Shown: positions 1 to 5,539 of the stretch, one piece after another | Numbering within the stretch: position 1 is the stretch's first letter | Layout of the letters: every line of letters begins with the position of its first letter | DNA from: Clostridiales bacterium UBA2658 | GTDB lineage: Bacteria > Bacillota > Clostridia > Oscillospirales > Oscillospiraceae | Direction: 5' to 3' | Assembly (NCBI GenBank): GCA_002359425.1 | Contig: DEMY01000045.1 | Coordinates: 5,771-11,309 of the forward strand | Length of the DNA stretch: 5,539 nucleotides | The notes under the pieces: model-generated | The model's database searches: none | Seen by the model: only the letters and a program-made list of their open reading frames with translations | What the model was told of the DNA's origin: nothing | Made by a program: the position numbers and the translations under genes

Positions 1-288
1 TATGACCGAGCTGATTGCCGCCGCAATAAGGCCGATCACGAGGCTCGTCGAAAGGCCTTTTACACAACGGTAAAACATGTCCCGGCCCATAAAATCCGTA
101 CCAAAGGGGTGCTCCGCACAGGGCGAAACAAATTTTGCGCCGTAGTTCACCGCATATTTCCCCGGGTCCATGCAGAGTCCCCAGACAAAAACGCCGAGAA
201 GATAAACAAGTGCGAGCCCGATGGAAATGAGCATTTTCGTTCTCGTATTCAGCCGGCGGCGTTCTGTAAGCGGCCGCGACAGCGTCAT
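1..288 (-). CDS. ABC importer permease, DppC/OppC/NikC type (partial, N-terminal 96 residues)
   Basis: This is the second membrane subunit of a peptide/nickel-type ABC importer, of which only the N-terminus is in the window; the gene runs off the left edge. A short basic N-terminus (RRRLNTRTK) precedes one transmembrane segment at about residues 19-40. The periplasmic-side motif HPFGTDFMGRD at residues 60-70, followed by MFYRCVKG and a second hydrophobic stretch from about residue 82, matches the conserved HPLGTDxxGRD block of DppC/OppC permeases. It follows the stop of the first permease by 7 bases, so translation is probably coupled. The start is uncertain. ATG at 288 has no clear Shine-Dalgarno site. 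An in-frame GTG at 312 would add eight residues and overlap the upstream gene by 17 bases, but its purine-rich GAAAGAGG abuts the start codon too closely. Family assignment is firm; the substrate cannot be read from this part. Confidence 0.9.
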   Translation of the reverse strand, partial: MTLSRPLTERRRLNTRTKMLISIGLALVYLLGVFVWGLCMDPGKYAVNYGAKFVSPCAEHPFGTDFMGRDMFYRCVKGLSTSLVIGLIAAAISSVI

Positions 289-295
289 TTCAAGC

Positions 296-1276
296 TCAGA
301 TATAGCTGTCACCCTCTTTCAAACGGGGGTCGAGAACCCCATAGAGAATGTTGGCGGTCAGGTTCCCCGCGAAGACGAACAGCGCGCTGAACAGCGCAAT
401 GCCCAAGAGCAGCGGCACATCGCCCTTGAGCGCGGCGGCCGTCGTCGCGGTCCCGATGCCGGGATAGGCAAAGACGGTCTCGGCCAGCGCCATGCCGCCG
501 AAAAGCTCGCTGAAGGACGCAAACTGCACCGTAATCGCGGGCAGCGCGATATTCCGCATCACGTGCCGGTCAACCATCTGCCGGCGCGTTTCGCCGCGCG
601 CTTTGGCAAAGAGAACGTAATCGCTGTTCATGATCTCAATGAGCTTTTGGCGGGTATAGAGCGTTATTTTGCTGATACTGACAATTGTCAGCGTAAAAAC
701 CGGCAGCACAAGGTGATAGGCCCGGTCTGCTAACGTGACCTCAGAGGAGAGCTTTCCCATAGGCGCCGCCATACCGAGCGGGAACCAGCCGAGCTTTACG
801 GCAAAGAGGCTTAGAATCAAAAGGCCCAGCCAGAAGGCCGGCGCGGACTGAAGCGTCAGACAGAAGACTTTTGTAAATTTGTCAAAACCGCTCCCCTCGT
901 GCATACCGGCCTTGATGCCAACGAAAAAGCCCAGAATTCCGGACAGTACCCAGGCGATCATCATCAGGACGATGGAGGCGGAAAAGCGCTCCCGGATGAC
1001 GTCGATGACCGGGCGCTTATAGGTGATGGACATGCCAAAGTCACCTCGCAGAATATTTTTCGCCCAAGTCAGATAGCGCTCCGGGAGCGGGTCGTTCAGT
1101 CCCCAGTATGCGGCTATCTCCTGCTTTGCGGCACTGGAAAGCGTCGATTCGGTGCCGACATAGGAAACGAGCGGGTCGATGGGCGATTTTGTAACCAGAA
1201 GGAAGGAGAGAATGCTCACGGCGACCAGAAGCAGCAGCATTCGACCGACGATCCCGGCAATGTGTTTCGCATCCAA
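296..1276 (-). CDS. ABC importer permease, DppB/OppB/NikB type
   Basis: This is the first membrane subunit of a peptide/nickel-type ABC importer, forming the translocation pore with the neighbouring DppC-like permease. At 326 residues it has full family length. Hydrophobic segments lie near residues 12-29, 99-124, 136-168, 186-207, 246-265 and 284-316. Family hallmarks include SFLLVTKSPIDPL near the N-terminus, LRGDFGMS followed by PVIDVIRERF (77-98), the EAA coupling-helix region with AKARGETRRQMVDRHVMRN (225-243), the YPGIG motif (271-275) and a C-terminal YGVLDPRLK. The start is a TTG at 1276, because the ATG at 1272 is out of frame. The TTG is supported by AGAAAGG nine bases upstream. The gene follows the binding protein after 78 bases that contain a hairpin, and it precedes the second permease by a few bases. 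Substrate class (di/oligopeptide, nickel or other) cannot be decided from the permease. Confidence 0.95.
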   Translation of the reverse strand: MDAKHIAGIVGRMLLLLVAVSILSFLLVTKSPIDPLVSYVGTESTLSSAAKQEIAAYWGLNDPLPERYLTWAKNILRGDFGMSITYKRPVIDVIRERFSASIVLMMIAWVLSGILGFFVGIKAGMHEGSGFDKFTKVFCLTLQSAPAFWLGLLILSLFAVKLGWFPLGMAAPMGKLSSEVTLADRAYHLVLPVFTLTIVSISKITLYTRQKLIEIMNSDYVLFAKARGETRRQMVDRHVMRNIALPAITVQFASFSELFGGMALAETVFAYPGIGTATTAAALKGDVPLLLGIALFSALFVFAGNLTANILYGVLDPRLKEGDSYI

Positions 1277-1285
1277 GAATATTTG

Positions 1286-1292
1286 CCTTTCT
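1286..1292 (-). promoter_or_regulatory. Ribosome binding site deciding the TTG start of the first permease
   Basis: On the minus strand AGAAAGG lies nine bases before the TTG at 1276. This supports TTG initiation, since the only nearby ATG (1272-1270) is in another frame and no in-frame ATG or GTG lies just upstream. Confidence 0.6.
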
Positions 1293-1315
1293 CTGCGTTG
1301 CAGCGTATTTTGAAG

Positions 1316-1345
1316 CGGGGGCCGGCGGCACAGCGCCGGCCTCCG
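1316..1345 (-). other. Intercistronic GC-rich hairpin between binding protein and permease
   Basis: A perfect 8-bp inverted repeat (GGCCGGCG at 1320-1327, CGCCGGCC at 1334-1341) encloses a 6-base loop. The stem resumes with three more G-C pairs (1316-1318 with 1343-1345) beyond a single non-Watson-Crick position, giving about 12 bp. It sits 10 bases after the stop of the binding protein and 40 bases before the permease start. Read on the coding strand it is followed by CCGCTTCAAAATACG, so there is no U-tract and it is not a standard intrinsic terminator. Known importer operons often carry such hairpins after the binding-protein gene. They can protect the upstream mRNA from 3' exonucleases or cause partial termination, so that the binding protein is made in excess. 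That role is inference here. Confidence 0.7.
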
Positions 1346-1354
1346 TTCCCTTTG

Positions 1355-2974
1355 TTATTTCAGTTTCCAGTCTTTCATGTTGCAAATGATCGGTGAGCCG
1401 TGCCCGTGCGGGTGCGCGATCTGCGTACCGGTCGAAATATCCAGCTTATCGCTGACAAAGTAACAATGTTCGATGTTGACCAGGTAGAGATAGGGGTAGT
1501 CCTGATTGCCCTTTTCCTGCACCTGCTTCCAGTACGCAATTGCCTTGTCCTGACTGTTCGCGGAAAGCGCCTGATTGATCAAGCCGTCCACCTCTGCGTT
1601 TTTGTAGCCCACAACGTTGTCATAGCCCCCGCTGAGGAACTTGTCGGAGTCAAAGAGGGACACGAGGACCGTCGGGCTGAATTGTCCCCAGCCCCACATG
1701 ACGCTGTCCGTCCCCTGCGCAGTCAAAATTTCGTCCCATGTTTTGGAGACAACATCGATCTTGATGCCAAGATTTTTCGCGTTTTCGGCAACGGCGGTCG
1801 CCAGCAGATAGCGGTCCTTGTCGCTGCTGGCGGCAATTACGTTGAATTCGCACTTTACACCGTTCTTTTCACGCACACCGTCACCGCCGTCCTTCCAACC
1901 GGCATCGTCCAGAAGCTTTTTTGCCTCGTCAACGCGATTGTCATCATAGCTCTCGCCGTTTGCCCAGAGAAGGTTCGTCGTAAAACCGCAGGCGGGCTTG
2001 CCGATGCCATTAAAGGCATTCTGGATAATGGTCTTACGGTCGAGGCCGATGGCGAGCGCCTCACGGACGGCCTTGTCGGAGGTGACGTTGTTGCCAACCT
2101 TGACCTCCTTGCCGTCCTTATCCTTGGCGGTCTGTTCAGGCAATACGGGCAGACTCATCATACGGATATCCATAGTCTTCAGTGACTCCATGGTCATGCC
2201 ACTGACCTTCTCGGAGGCGTAGTTCGGCCCGACCATGACGACATCGAGCTGACCGGACTGCGCGGCGGAGAGCGCCGCGTCCGCATCCATGTCAACAAGC
2301 GTCACCTTCTTGATGGCCGGCGCGCCTTGGTAATAGTCCTTGTTTGCCTCCACGATGATTTGTTGGTTCGCGTCGTACTGGACAATCTTCCACGGGCCGG
2401 TGCCGATGGGCTTTTGGTCAAACGTCTTGCTGTCGTAGGCGTCGCTCGGAACGATGCCCAGCATCGCAACGGTATCCAGAAACGGTGAATACGGCTCAGA
2501 AAGCTTGAATTCGACTGTATAGTCATCCGTCTTGCTGACGGATGCGAGTTGCGTCAGATCAGCCTTTTCATTTTCCGCCTGATGGTCCTTCACGGTCTGG
2601 TATGTAAAAACGACGTCGTCCGCCGTGAAATCCGAGCCGTCTGTGAATTTGACGTCCTTGCGGAGCTGAAATGTGTAAGTAAGCGCGTCGTCGCTGACCT
2701 TCCAGTCGGTGGCCATATCGCCGACGTATTTGGAGTCCTTATCGACCTTCAGTAGCGCGCAGTTCGTGAAAGAGTAGCCATAGCTCATGCCGCCCTTGAC
2801 CGGGTCAAGGCTTCCGCTGAAAATCGTCGTACCAACGTAGATATTAATTCCGTCCTTTTGCGCGCTTGCCTGCGTGGAGGGGCTTTGCGTTGTCTTCGTG
2901 CCGCCGGAGCAGGCTGTCAGCGTCAGCAGTGTGCAGGCAAGGACGGCTGCGAGAGTGCGTTTTCCCATCTTCAT
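1355..2974 (-). CDS. Solute-binding lipoprotein of peptide/nickel ABC importer (SBP family 5)
   Basis: This is the extracellular ligand-capturing subunit of the importer encoded just downstream, tethered to the outer face of the membrane. It has 539 residues, a normal family length. The signal peptide has a basic start (MKMGKR), a hydrophobic core and lipobox LTAC with the acylated cysteine at residue 22, followed by a Ser/Thr/Gln-rich linker to about residue 40. Family 5 hallmarks are LRKDVKFTDGSDFTADDVVFTY (positions 104-125), the IGTGPWKIVQYD block near 190-201 with the following NKDYY, and SGQLDVV near 240-246. The start at 2974 has GGGGA six bases upstream; the second ATG two codons later is less well placed. 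A His-rich HPHGHG at residues 521-526 close to the C-terminus might touch a metal or chelate. The ligand remains unknown: peptides, nickel complexes and other small molecules are all carried by this family. Confidence 0.94.
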   Translation of the reverse strand: MKMGKRTLAAVLACTLLTLTACSGGTKTTQSPSTQASAQKDGINIYVGTTIFSGSLDPVKGGMSYGYSFTNCALLKVDKDSKYVGDMATDWKVSDDALTYTFQLRKDVKFTDGSDFTADDVVFTYQTVKDHQAENEKADLTQLASVSKTDDYTVEFKLSEPYSPFLDTVAMLGIVPSDAYDSKTFDQKPIGTGPWKIVQYDANQQIIVEANKDYYQGAPAIKKVTLVDMDADAALSAAQSGQLDVVMVGPNYASEKVSGMTMESLKTMDIRMMSLPVLPEQTAKDKDGKEVKVGNNVTSDKAVREALAIGLDRKTIIQNAFNGIGKPACGFTTNLLWANGESYDDNRVDEAKKLLDDAGWKDGGDGVREKNGVKCEFNVIAASSDKDRYLLATAVAENAKNLGIKIDVVSKTWDEILTAQGTDSVMWGWGQFSPTVLVSLFDSDKFLSGGYDNVVGYKNAEVDGLINQALSANSQDKAIAYWKQVQEKGNQDYPYLYLVNIEHCYFVSDKLDISTGTQIAHPHGHGSPIICNMKDWKLK

Positions 2975-2980
2975 GGATTT

Positions 2981-2985
2981 TCCCC
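2981..2985 (-). promoter_or_regulatory. Ribosome binding site of the binding-protein gene
   Basis: GGGGA on the minus strand is six bases before the ATG at 2974, which favours this start over the in-frame ATG at 2968 (twelve bases away). Confidence 0.65.
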
Positions 2986-3003
2986 ATTTCTACTTTTTTT
3001 GCT

Positions 3004-3014
3004 ATTGCAGCAAT
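3004..3014. repeat. Short perfect palindrome ATTGC-A-GCAAT
   Basis: An 11-base palindrome with a single central base lies 30 bases before the binding-protein start. It shares its GCAAT half with the hairpin at 3061-3084. It is short enough to be chance, but the recurrence of the half-site upstream of the same gene makes it a candidate protein-binding site. Confidence 0.3.
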
Positions 3015-3060
3015 GCAAAGAGACCTCGGTAATTTATAATCCGACAATATCCTGCACAGC

Positions 3061-3084
3061 AGCAATGGCCTCGTTCCATATGCT
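3061..3084. repeat. Imperfect inverted repeat, possible operator or leader hairpin
   Basis: AGCAATGG (3061-3068) is complementary to CCATaTGCT (3076-3084) with one bulged base (3080) and a 7-base loop, giving eight pairs. It touches the tentative -10 region of the importer promoter, a position typical of repressor operators, but it could equally fold in the transcript. The left arm shares AGCAATG with the palindromic site at 3004-3014. Confidence 0.4.
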
Positions 3085-3109
3085 AATATAATTTACTCAT
3101 GTTTTACAA
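3083..3109 (-). promoter_or_regulatory. Tentative sigma-A-like promoter for the importer operon
   Basis: On the minus strand TTGTAA (3104-3109) could be a -35 box and TATTAG (3083-3088) a -10 box with a 15-base spacer. An overlapping TATATT (3085-3090) is closer to consensus, but its spacer is only 13. A separate AT-rich site, TATAAA at 3033-3038, could be a -10 for a shorter leader but has no good -35. The match is weak in every arrangement, so the exact promoter is undecided. Confidence 0.3.
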
Positions 3110-3229
3110 GCCCCCACTGGGGTTGTTTCTGCTCTATTTTGCTCTTATGCGCGGTGTTCTCCGCACTCCTACGTGTCGGTGGTCAAAAGGCAGATTTTTT
3201 TATGGCAGCGGAACGATGCGCGGACGCAG

Positions 3230-3266
3230 AAAAACCCGCCGAGAGATTTCCTCCCGGCGGGTTTTT
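3230..3266 (-). terminator. Intrinsic terminator of the oxidoreductase gene (symmetrical)
   Basis: AAAAACCCGCCG (3230-3241) pairs perfectly with CGGCGGGTTTTT (3255-3266). The stem continues inward after one mismatch with three more pairs (3243-3245 with 3251-3253), leaving a 5-base loop. On the minus strand the stem is followed by TTTTT, 31 bases after the stop of the oxidoreductase. Because the arms end in A5 and T6, it would also work for plus-strand transcripts, although no plus-strand gene is visible. It isolates the oxidoreductase unit from the importer operon. Confidence 0.93.
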
Positions 3267-3297
3267 TGCAATTTAGAATTTTCAGGCGCAGATTCGC

Positions 3298-5538
3298 TTA
3301 CTTTGCGGCCTTCTTGATCTCGATATTGTGCTTACGCTCCTCAGCGTACTTGGCAAAGGCCTCGTGGCGGTCGAAGAAATCGACGCTCTGAACGTCATAG
3401 GCCCTAACGAGGTGGATGGCGTCAAACTTGCAGCGGGTGGTGCAGACGCCGCAGCCGATGCACTTGTTCTTGTCAACAATAACGGCGCCGCAGCCGAGGC
3501 AGCGGGCGGTCTCCTTCTTGAGCTGTTCCTCGGTGAAGGTCTTGCGGTCGTCGTGGAAGGTACCGGCGTTCTCCTCGTCGTGCAGCGGGCGCTGACGCGG
3601 GGTGCTGTCGAAGCCGTCCGCCTTGATGGCATCCTTGTCGAGATTGTCCTTGTCAAGCGCCTTGAAAATGCGGCGGTTGCGGCCAATGGTCAGGCTCTGT
3701 CCGGGCCATATGGAACGGTGGATCGAGATGGCGCCTTCCTTGCCAGCTGCGATCGCGTCGATCGCAAACTTCGGGCCGGTAAAGACGTCGCCGCCGACAA
3801 AGATGTCCGGCTGTGCGGTCTGATAGGTAAGGCTGTCGGCCTTCGCTATATTGCCGCGGCCAAGCTCGACCTTTTCATTCTTGAGCAGGTTGCCCCACTC
3901 GATGCTCTGGCCGATGGAGGTCAAAACGTTTTCGCAGTCAACGATGACGGTTTCATTCTCATCATATTTCGGGGAGAAGCGGTGGTTCTCGTCAAATACG
4001 GAGATGCAGCGCTTGAACTCAATGCCCTTGACATGGCCGTCTTCAACGACGATGCGTTTCGGACCCCAGCCGTTGTTAACGGTGATGCCCTCAGCTCTGG
4101 TCTCAGCAACCTCGTCGGCTGCGGCGGGCATCTCTGCTTCGCTTTCGAGGCAGTACAGAGCGACGGAAGAAGAGCCTGTGCGCAGAGCGGTGCGCGCGAC
4201 GTCAACCGCCACGTTGCCGCCGCCGATGACGACGGTGCGGCCTTCAAGCGTTCCGCCCTTGCCGGTGTTGACGTTTCTGAGGAATTCAACGCCGGAGACG
4301 ACGCCCTCTGCGTCCTCGCCCTCAACGCCAAGCTTGCGACCGCCCTGTGCGCCGATGGCTACATAGAAGCCCTTATAGCCCTGCTGGCGGAGCTCGCGCA
4401 GCGTGACATCCTTGCCGACCTCGGTGTTCATCCGGAACTTGGCGCCAAGCTGACGCAGAACATCGATCTCCGCGTCTACAACGTCTTTCTCAAGGCGGAA
4501 GGAGGGGATGCCGTACATCAGCATGCCGCCGGCCTTTTCCTGCTTGTCGAAGACGGTTACATCATAATTGTCCAACGAGAGATAGTATGCGCAGGAAAGG
4601 CCCGCGGGACCCGCGCCGATGACGGCAATCTTTTTGTCGGAGCAGTCATAGCGCTTTTCGGGGATGCAGCGCTTTTCGGCATGAAGCTCCTGCTCGGCAA
4701 TGAACTTTTTGATTTCGTCGATGGCGATCGGCTCATCAATGGTGCCGCGCGTGCAGGCGTCCTCACAGCGGCGGTTGCAGATGGCGCCACAGACGGCGGG
4801 GAAGGGGTTGTTCTTTTTGATGAGCTGGAGAGCCTCTTCATAGCGGCCCTCGGCGGCGAGCTTGATGTAGCCCTGAACGGGGAGGTGCGCCGGGCAGGCG
4901 GTTTTGCAGGGGGCTGTGCCGGTCTCATGGACGATGTCCTCACGGTCGAAGCGGTAATCCGGGTTCCACTGCTTCGGGCCCCACTTGTGGGTTTCGATGT
5001 CCAGCGGCTTCGGCAGCTCGATGGGGGTTTTTGTGCAGAGTTTTTCGCCCATTTTGATGGCGTTTACCGGGCAGTTTTCAACGCACTGGCCGCAGGCAAC
5101 GCAGTTTTCCTTGTTGACCTCGGCGATGTAGTTCGAGCGGAGCATGCCGTTCGTGTGGAAATATTCAATAGTGCGCATCGAGAAGCAGGAGCAGGCGCAG
5201 CAGTTGCAGATGCCGTGCGTCTCGCCGTTGCCGTCGATATTCGGGATTTCGTGCATAAGGCCGTTTTCCTCGGCCTTGCGGAGAATTTCGTAGGCCTCTT
5301 CCTTGGTGATGGGGCGCGCGCGGCCTGTGCGGACGAAGTAACGCGCGGCATAGCCCAGCGCAATGCACATGTCTTTTTCAAGATGGCCGCAGCCCTCGCC
5401 CATCAAACGGCGGGCGCGGCGGCAGGTGCAGTCCGAAATAGCAATATCGTCGTATTTTTCGATGTAGTGGCTGACGGTCTCATACGGCTCCGGATGGGAG
5501 CCTGCGTCAACAGCGCGCTCGATCGGGATGACGCGCAT
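3298..5538 (-). CDS. Multi-cluster Fe-S/FAD NAD(P)-dependent oxidoreductase, GltD-like (probably 5'-partial)
   Basis: This is a soluble flavoprotein expected to pass electrons between NAD(P)H and ferredoxin-type centres in the cytoplasm; the physiological partner is unknown. Domains over the 746 visible residues are as follows. A cysteine-rich N-terminal region has C37, C39, C50, C58 and a CNCCACSC run (111-118). A [4Fe-4S] ferredoxin motif uses C146, C149, C152 and C156. A GltD/DPD-like Fe-S domain has C211, C215, C250, C254, C258 and C262. The FAD Rossmann motif GAGPAG is at 308-313, and a second Rossmann motif GGGNVAVD at 439-446. The FAD-closing GGDVFTGP is at 582-589, and a C-terminal ferredoxin-like segment has C680, C683, C693, C696, C699 and C703. 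The first codon seen is an ATG at the very edge; from memory of related proteins, MRVIPIE is internal, so the start is likely outside. A terminator follows the stop. It resembles glutamate synthase small subunit in its core, but glutamate synthase itself is unlikely given the extra domains. Confidence 0.9.
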   Translation of the reverse strand: MRVIPIERAVDAGSHPEPYETVSHYIEKYDDIAISDCTCRRARRLMGEGCGHLEKDMCIALGYAARYFVRTGRARPITKEEAYEILRKAEENGLMHEIPNIDGNGETHGICNCCACSCFSMRTIEYFHTNGMLRSNYIAEVNKENCVACGQCVENCPVNAIKMGEKLCTKTPIELPKPLDIETHKWGPKQWNPDYRFDREDIVHETGTAPCKTACPAHLPVQGYIKLAAEGRYEEALQLIKKNNPFPAVCGAICNRRCEDACTRGTIDEPIAIDEIKKFIAEQELHAEKRCIPEKRYDCSDKKIAVIGAGPAGLSCAYYLSLDNYDVTVFDKQEKAGGMLMYGIPSFRLEKDVVDAEIDVLRQLGAKFRMNTEVGKDVTLRELRQQGYKGFYVAIGAQGGRKLGVEGEDAEGVVSGVEFLRNVNTGKGGTLEGRTVVIGGGNVAVDVARTALRTGSSSVALYCLESEAEMPAAADEVAETRAEGITVNNGWGPKRIVVEDGHVKGIEFKRCISVFDENHRFSPKYDENETVIVDCENVLTSIGQSIEWGNLLKNEKVELGRGNIAKADSLTYQTAQPDIFVGGDVFTGPKFAIDAIAAGKEGAISIHRSIWPGQSLTIGRNRRIFKALDKDNLDKDAIKADGFDSTPRQRPLHDEENAGTFHDDRKTFTEEQLKKETARCLGCGAVIVDKNKCIGCGVCTTRCKFDAIHLVRAYDVQSVDFFDRHEAFAKYAEERKHNIEIKKAAK

Positions 5539-5539
5539 G

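Larger units (their letters stand above)
2975..3229 (-). other. Noncoding leader/promoter region of the importer operon
   Basis: These 255 bases lie between the oxidoreductase terminator and the binding-protein start, and contain no convincing gene on either strand. The part from 3030 to 3110 is distinctly AT-rich against GC-rich surroundings. It must hold the promoter of the importer operon, because the upstream gene ends in a terminator. It also contains an 11-base palindrome (3004-3014), an imperfect hairpin (3061-3084) and a C4/G4 hairpin (about 3106-3126). The 9-mer gcagcaatg occurs twice (3007-3015 and 3059-3067), as does atgcgcgg (3147-3154 and 3216-3223). I do not recognise a known riboswitch or T-box here. 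Confidence 0.6.

Noticed and set aside
221..733. A 170-codon plus-strand open frame opposite the permease genes.
   Set aside because: It is antisense to two genes with clear family motifs, and its own translation has no recognisable domain.
1041..1385. A minus-strand open frame spanning the end of the binding protein and the start of the permease, suggesting a possible frameshifted fusion.
   Set aside because: Both neighbours are intact with proper starts and stops, and this frame matches neither family.
1400..2185. A 261-codon open frame on the plus strand opposite the binding-protein gene.
   Set aside because: It lies wholly antisense to a well-supported gene, its translation shows no recognisable family, and GC-rich coding DNA often leaves such long open shadows.
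3195..3201. A run of seven T residues as a possible second plus-strand terminator.
   Set aside because: No stable stem lies directly before it, and no plus-strand gene needs terminating.
2975..3229. Possible riboswitch, T-box or small RNA gene in the importer leader.
   Set aside because: The hairpins seen are short, and I recognise no conserved riboswitch core or T-box sequence; no terminator lies just before the binding-protein start.
3099..3317. A 72-codon plus-strand open frame in the intergenic region.
   Set aside because: It has no Shine-Dalgarno site and runs straight through the terminator hairpin into the end of the oxidoreductase gene.
3851..4366. A 171-codon plus-strand open frame opposite the oxidoreductase.
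   Set aside because: Its translation is Ser/Pro/Thr-rich with low complexity, as expected from the complement of a GC-rich gene, and no ribosome binding site supports it.
1..5539. CRISPR array, insertion sequence, phage gene, tRNA or rRNA.
   Set aside because: No regularly spaced repeats, transposase or integrase motifs, or RNA gene signatures were seen, and the coding space is filled by metabolic and transport genes.

Overview
The window is a stretch of bacterial chromosome or contig in which every supported gene lies on the minus strand. It holds two transcription units separated by a strong intrinsic terminator. The host looks like a fairly GC-rich member of the Clostridia, perhaps Oscillospiraceae-like. 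The evidence is a Gram-positive-style lipoprotein signal on the binding protein, purine-rich Shine-Dalgarno sites, a TTG start, and a multi-cluster iron-sulfur/FAD oxidoreductase of a type I associate with anaerobic Firmicutes. The taxonomic call is inference from sequence style, not from a marker gene.

In the direction of transcription (high to low coordinates), the first unit is a large oxidoreductase, 746 codons visible. It combines an N-terminal cysteine-rich region, a bacterial ferredoxin domain, a GltD/dihydropyrimidine-dehydrogenase-like Fe-S domain, an FAD/NAD(P)-binding flavoprotein core and a C-terminal ferredoxin-like domain. Its reading frame is open at the right edge of the window, so its true N-terminus is probably outside. 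It ends at a perfect 12-bp terminator hairpin (3230-3266).

The second unit begins after a noncoding region of about 255 bases (2975-3229). This region contains an AT-rich promoter-like stretch and several short inverted repeats. It is followed by a family 5 solute-binding lipoprotein (1355-2974), a DppB/OppB/NikB-type permease (296-1276) and the start of a DppC/OppC/NikC-type permease (left edge to about 288). This is the standard order of a peptide/nickel ABC importer; the two ATPase genes would be expected beyond the left edge. A strong hairpin without a U-tract lies between the binding protein and the first permease, where it could set the excess of binding protein over membrane subunits.

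The importer would capture a peptide, nickel chelate or similar small ligand outside the cell. The oxidoreductase would move electrons between a pyridine nucleotide and ferredoxin-like partners in the cytoplasm. Nothing in the sequence ties the two units functionally. I see no RNA gene, CRISPR array, mobile element or phage gene. I do not see a clearly new system; the points most worth a second look are the N-terminal cysteine clusters and coenzyme-site changes of the oxidoreductase, the His-rich HPHGHG motif of the binding protein, and the two noncoding regions.
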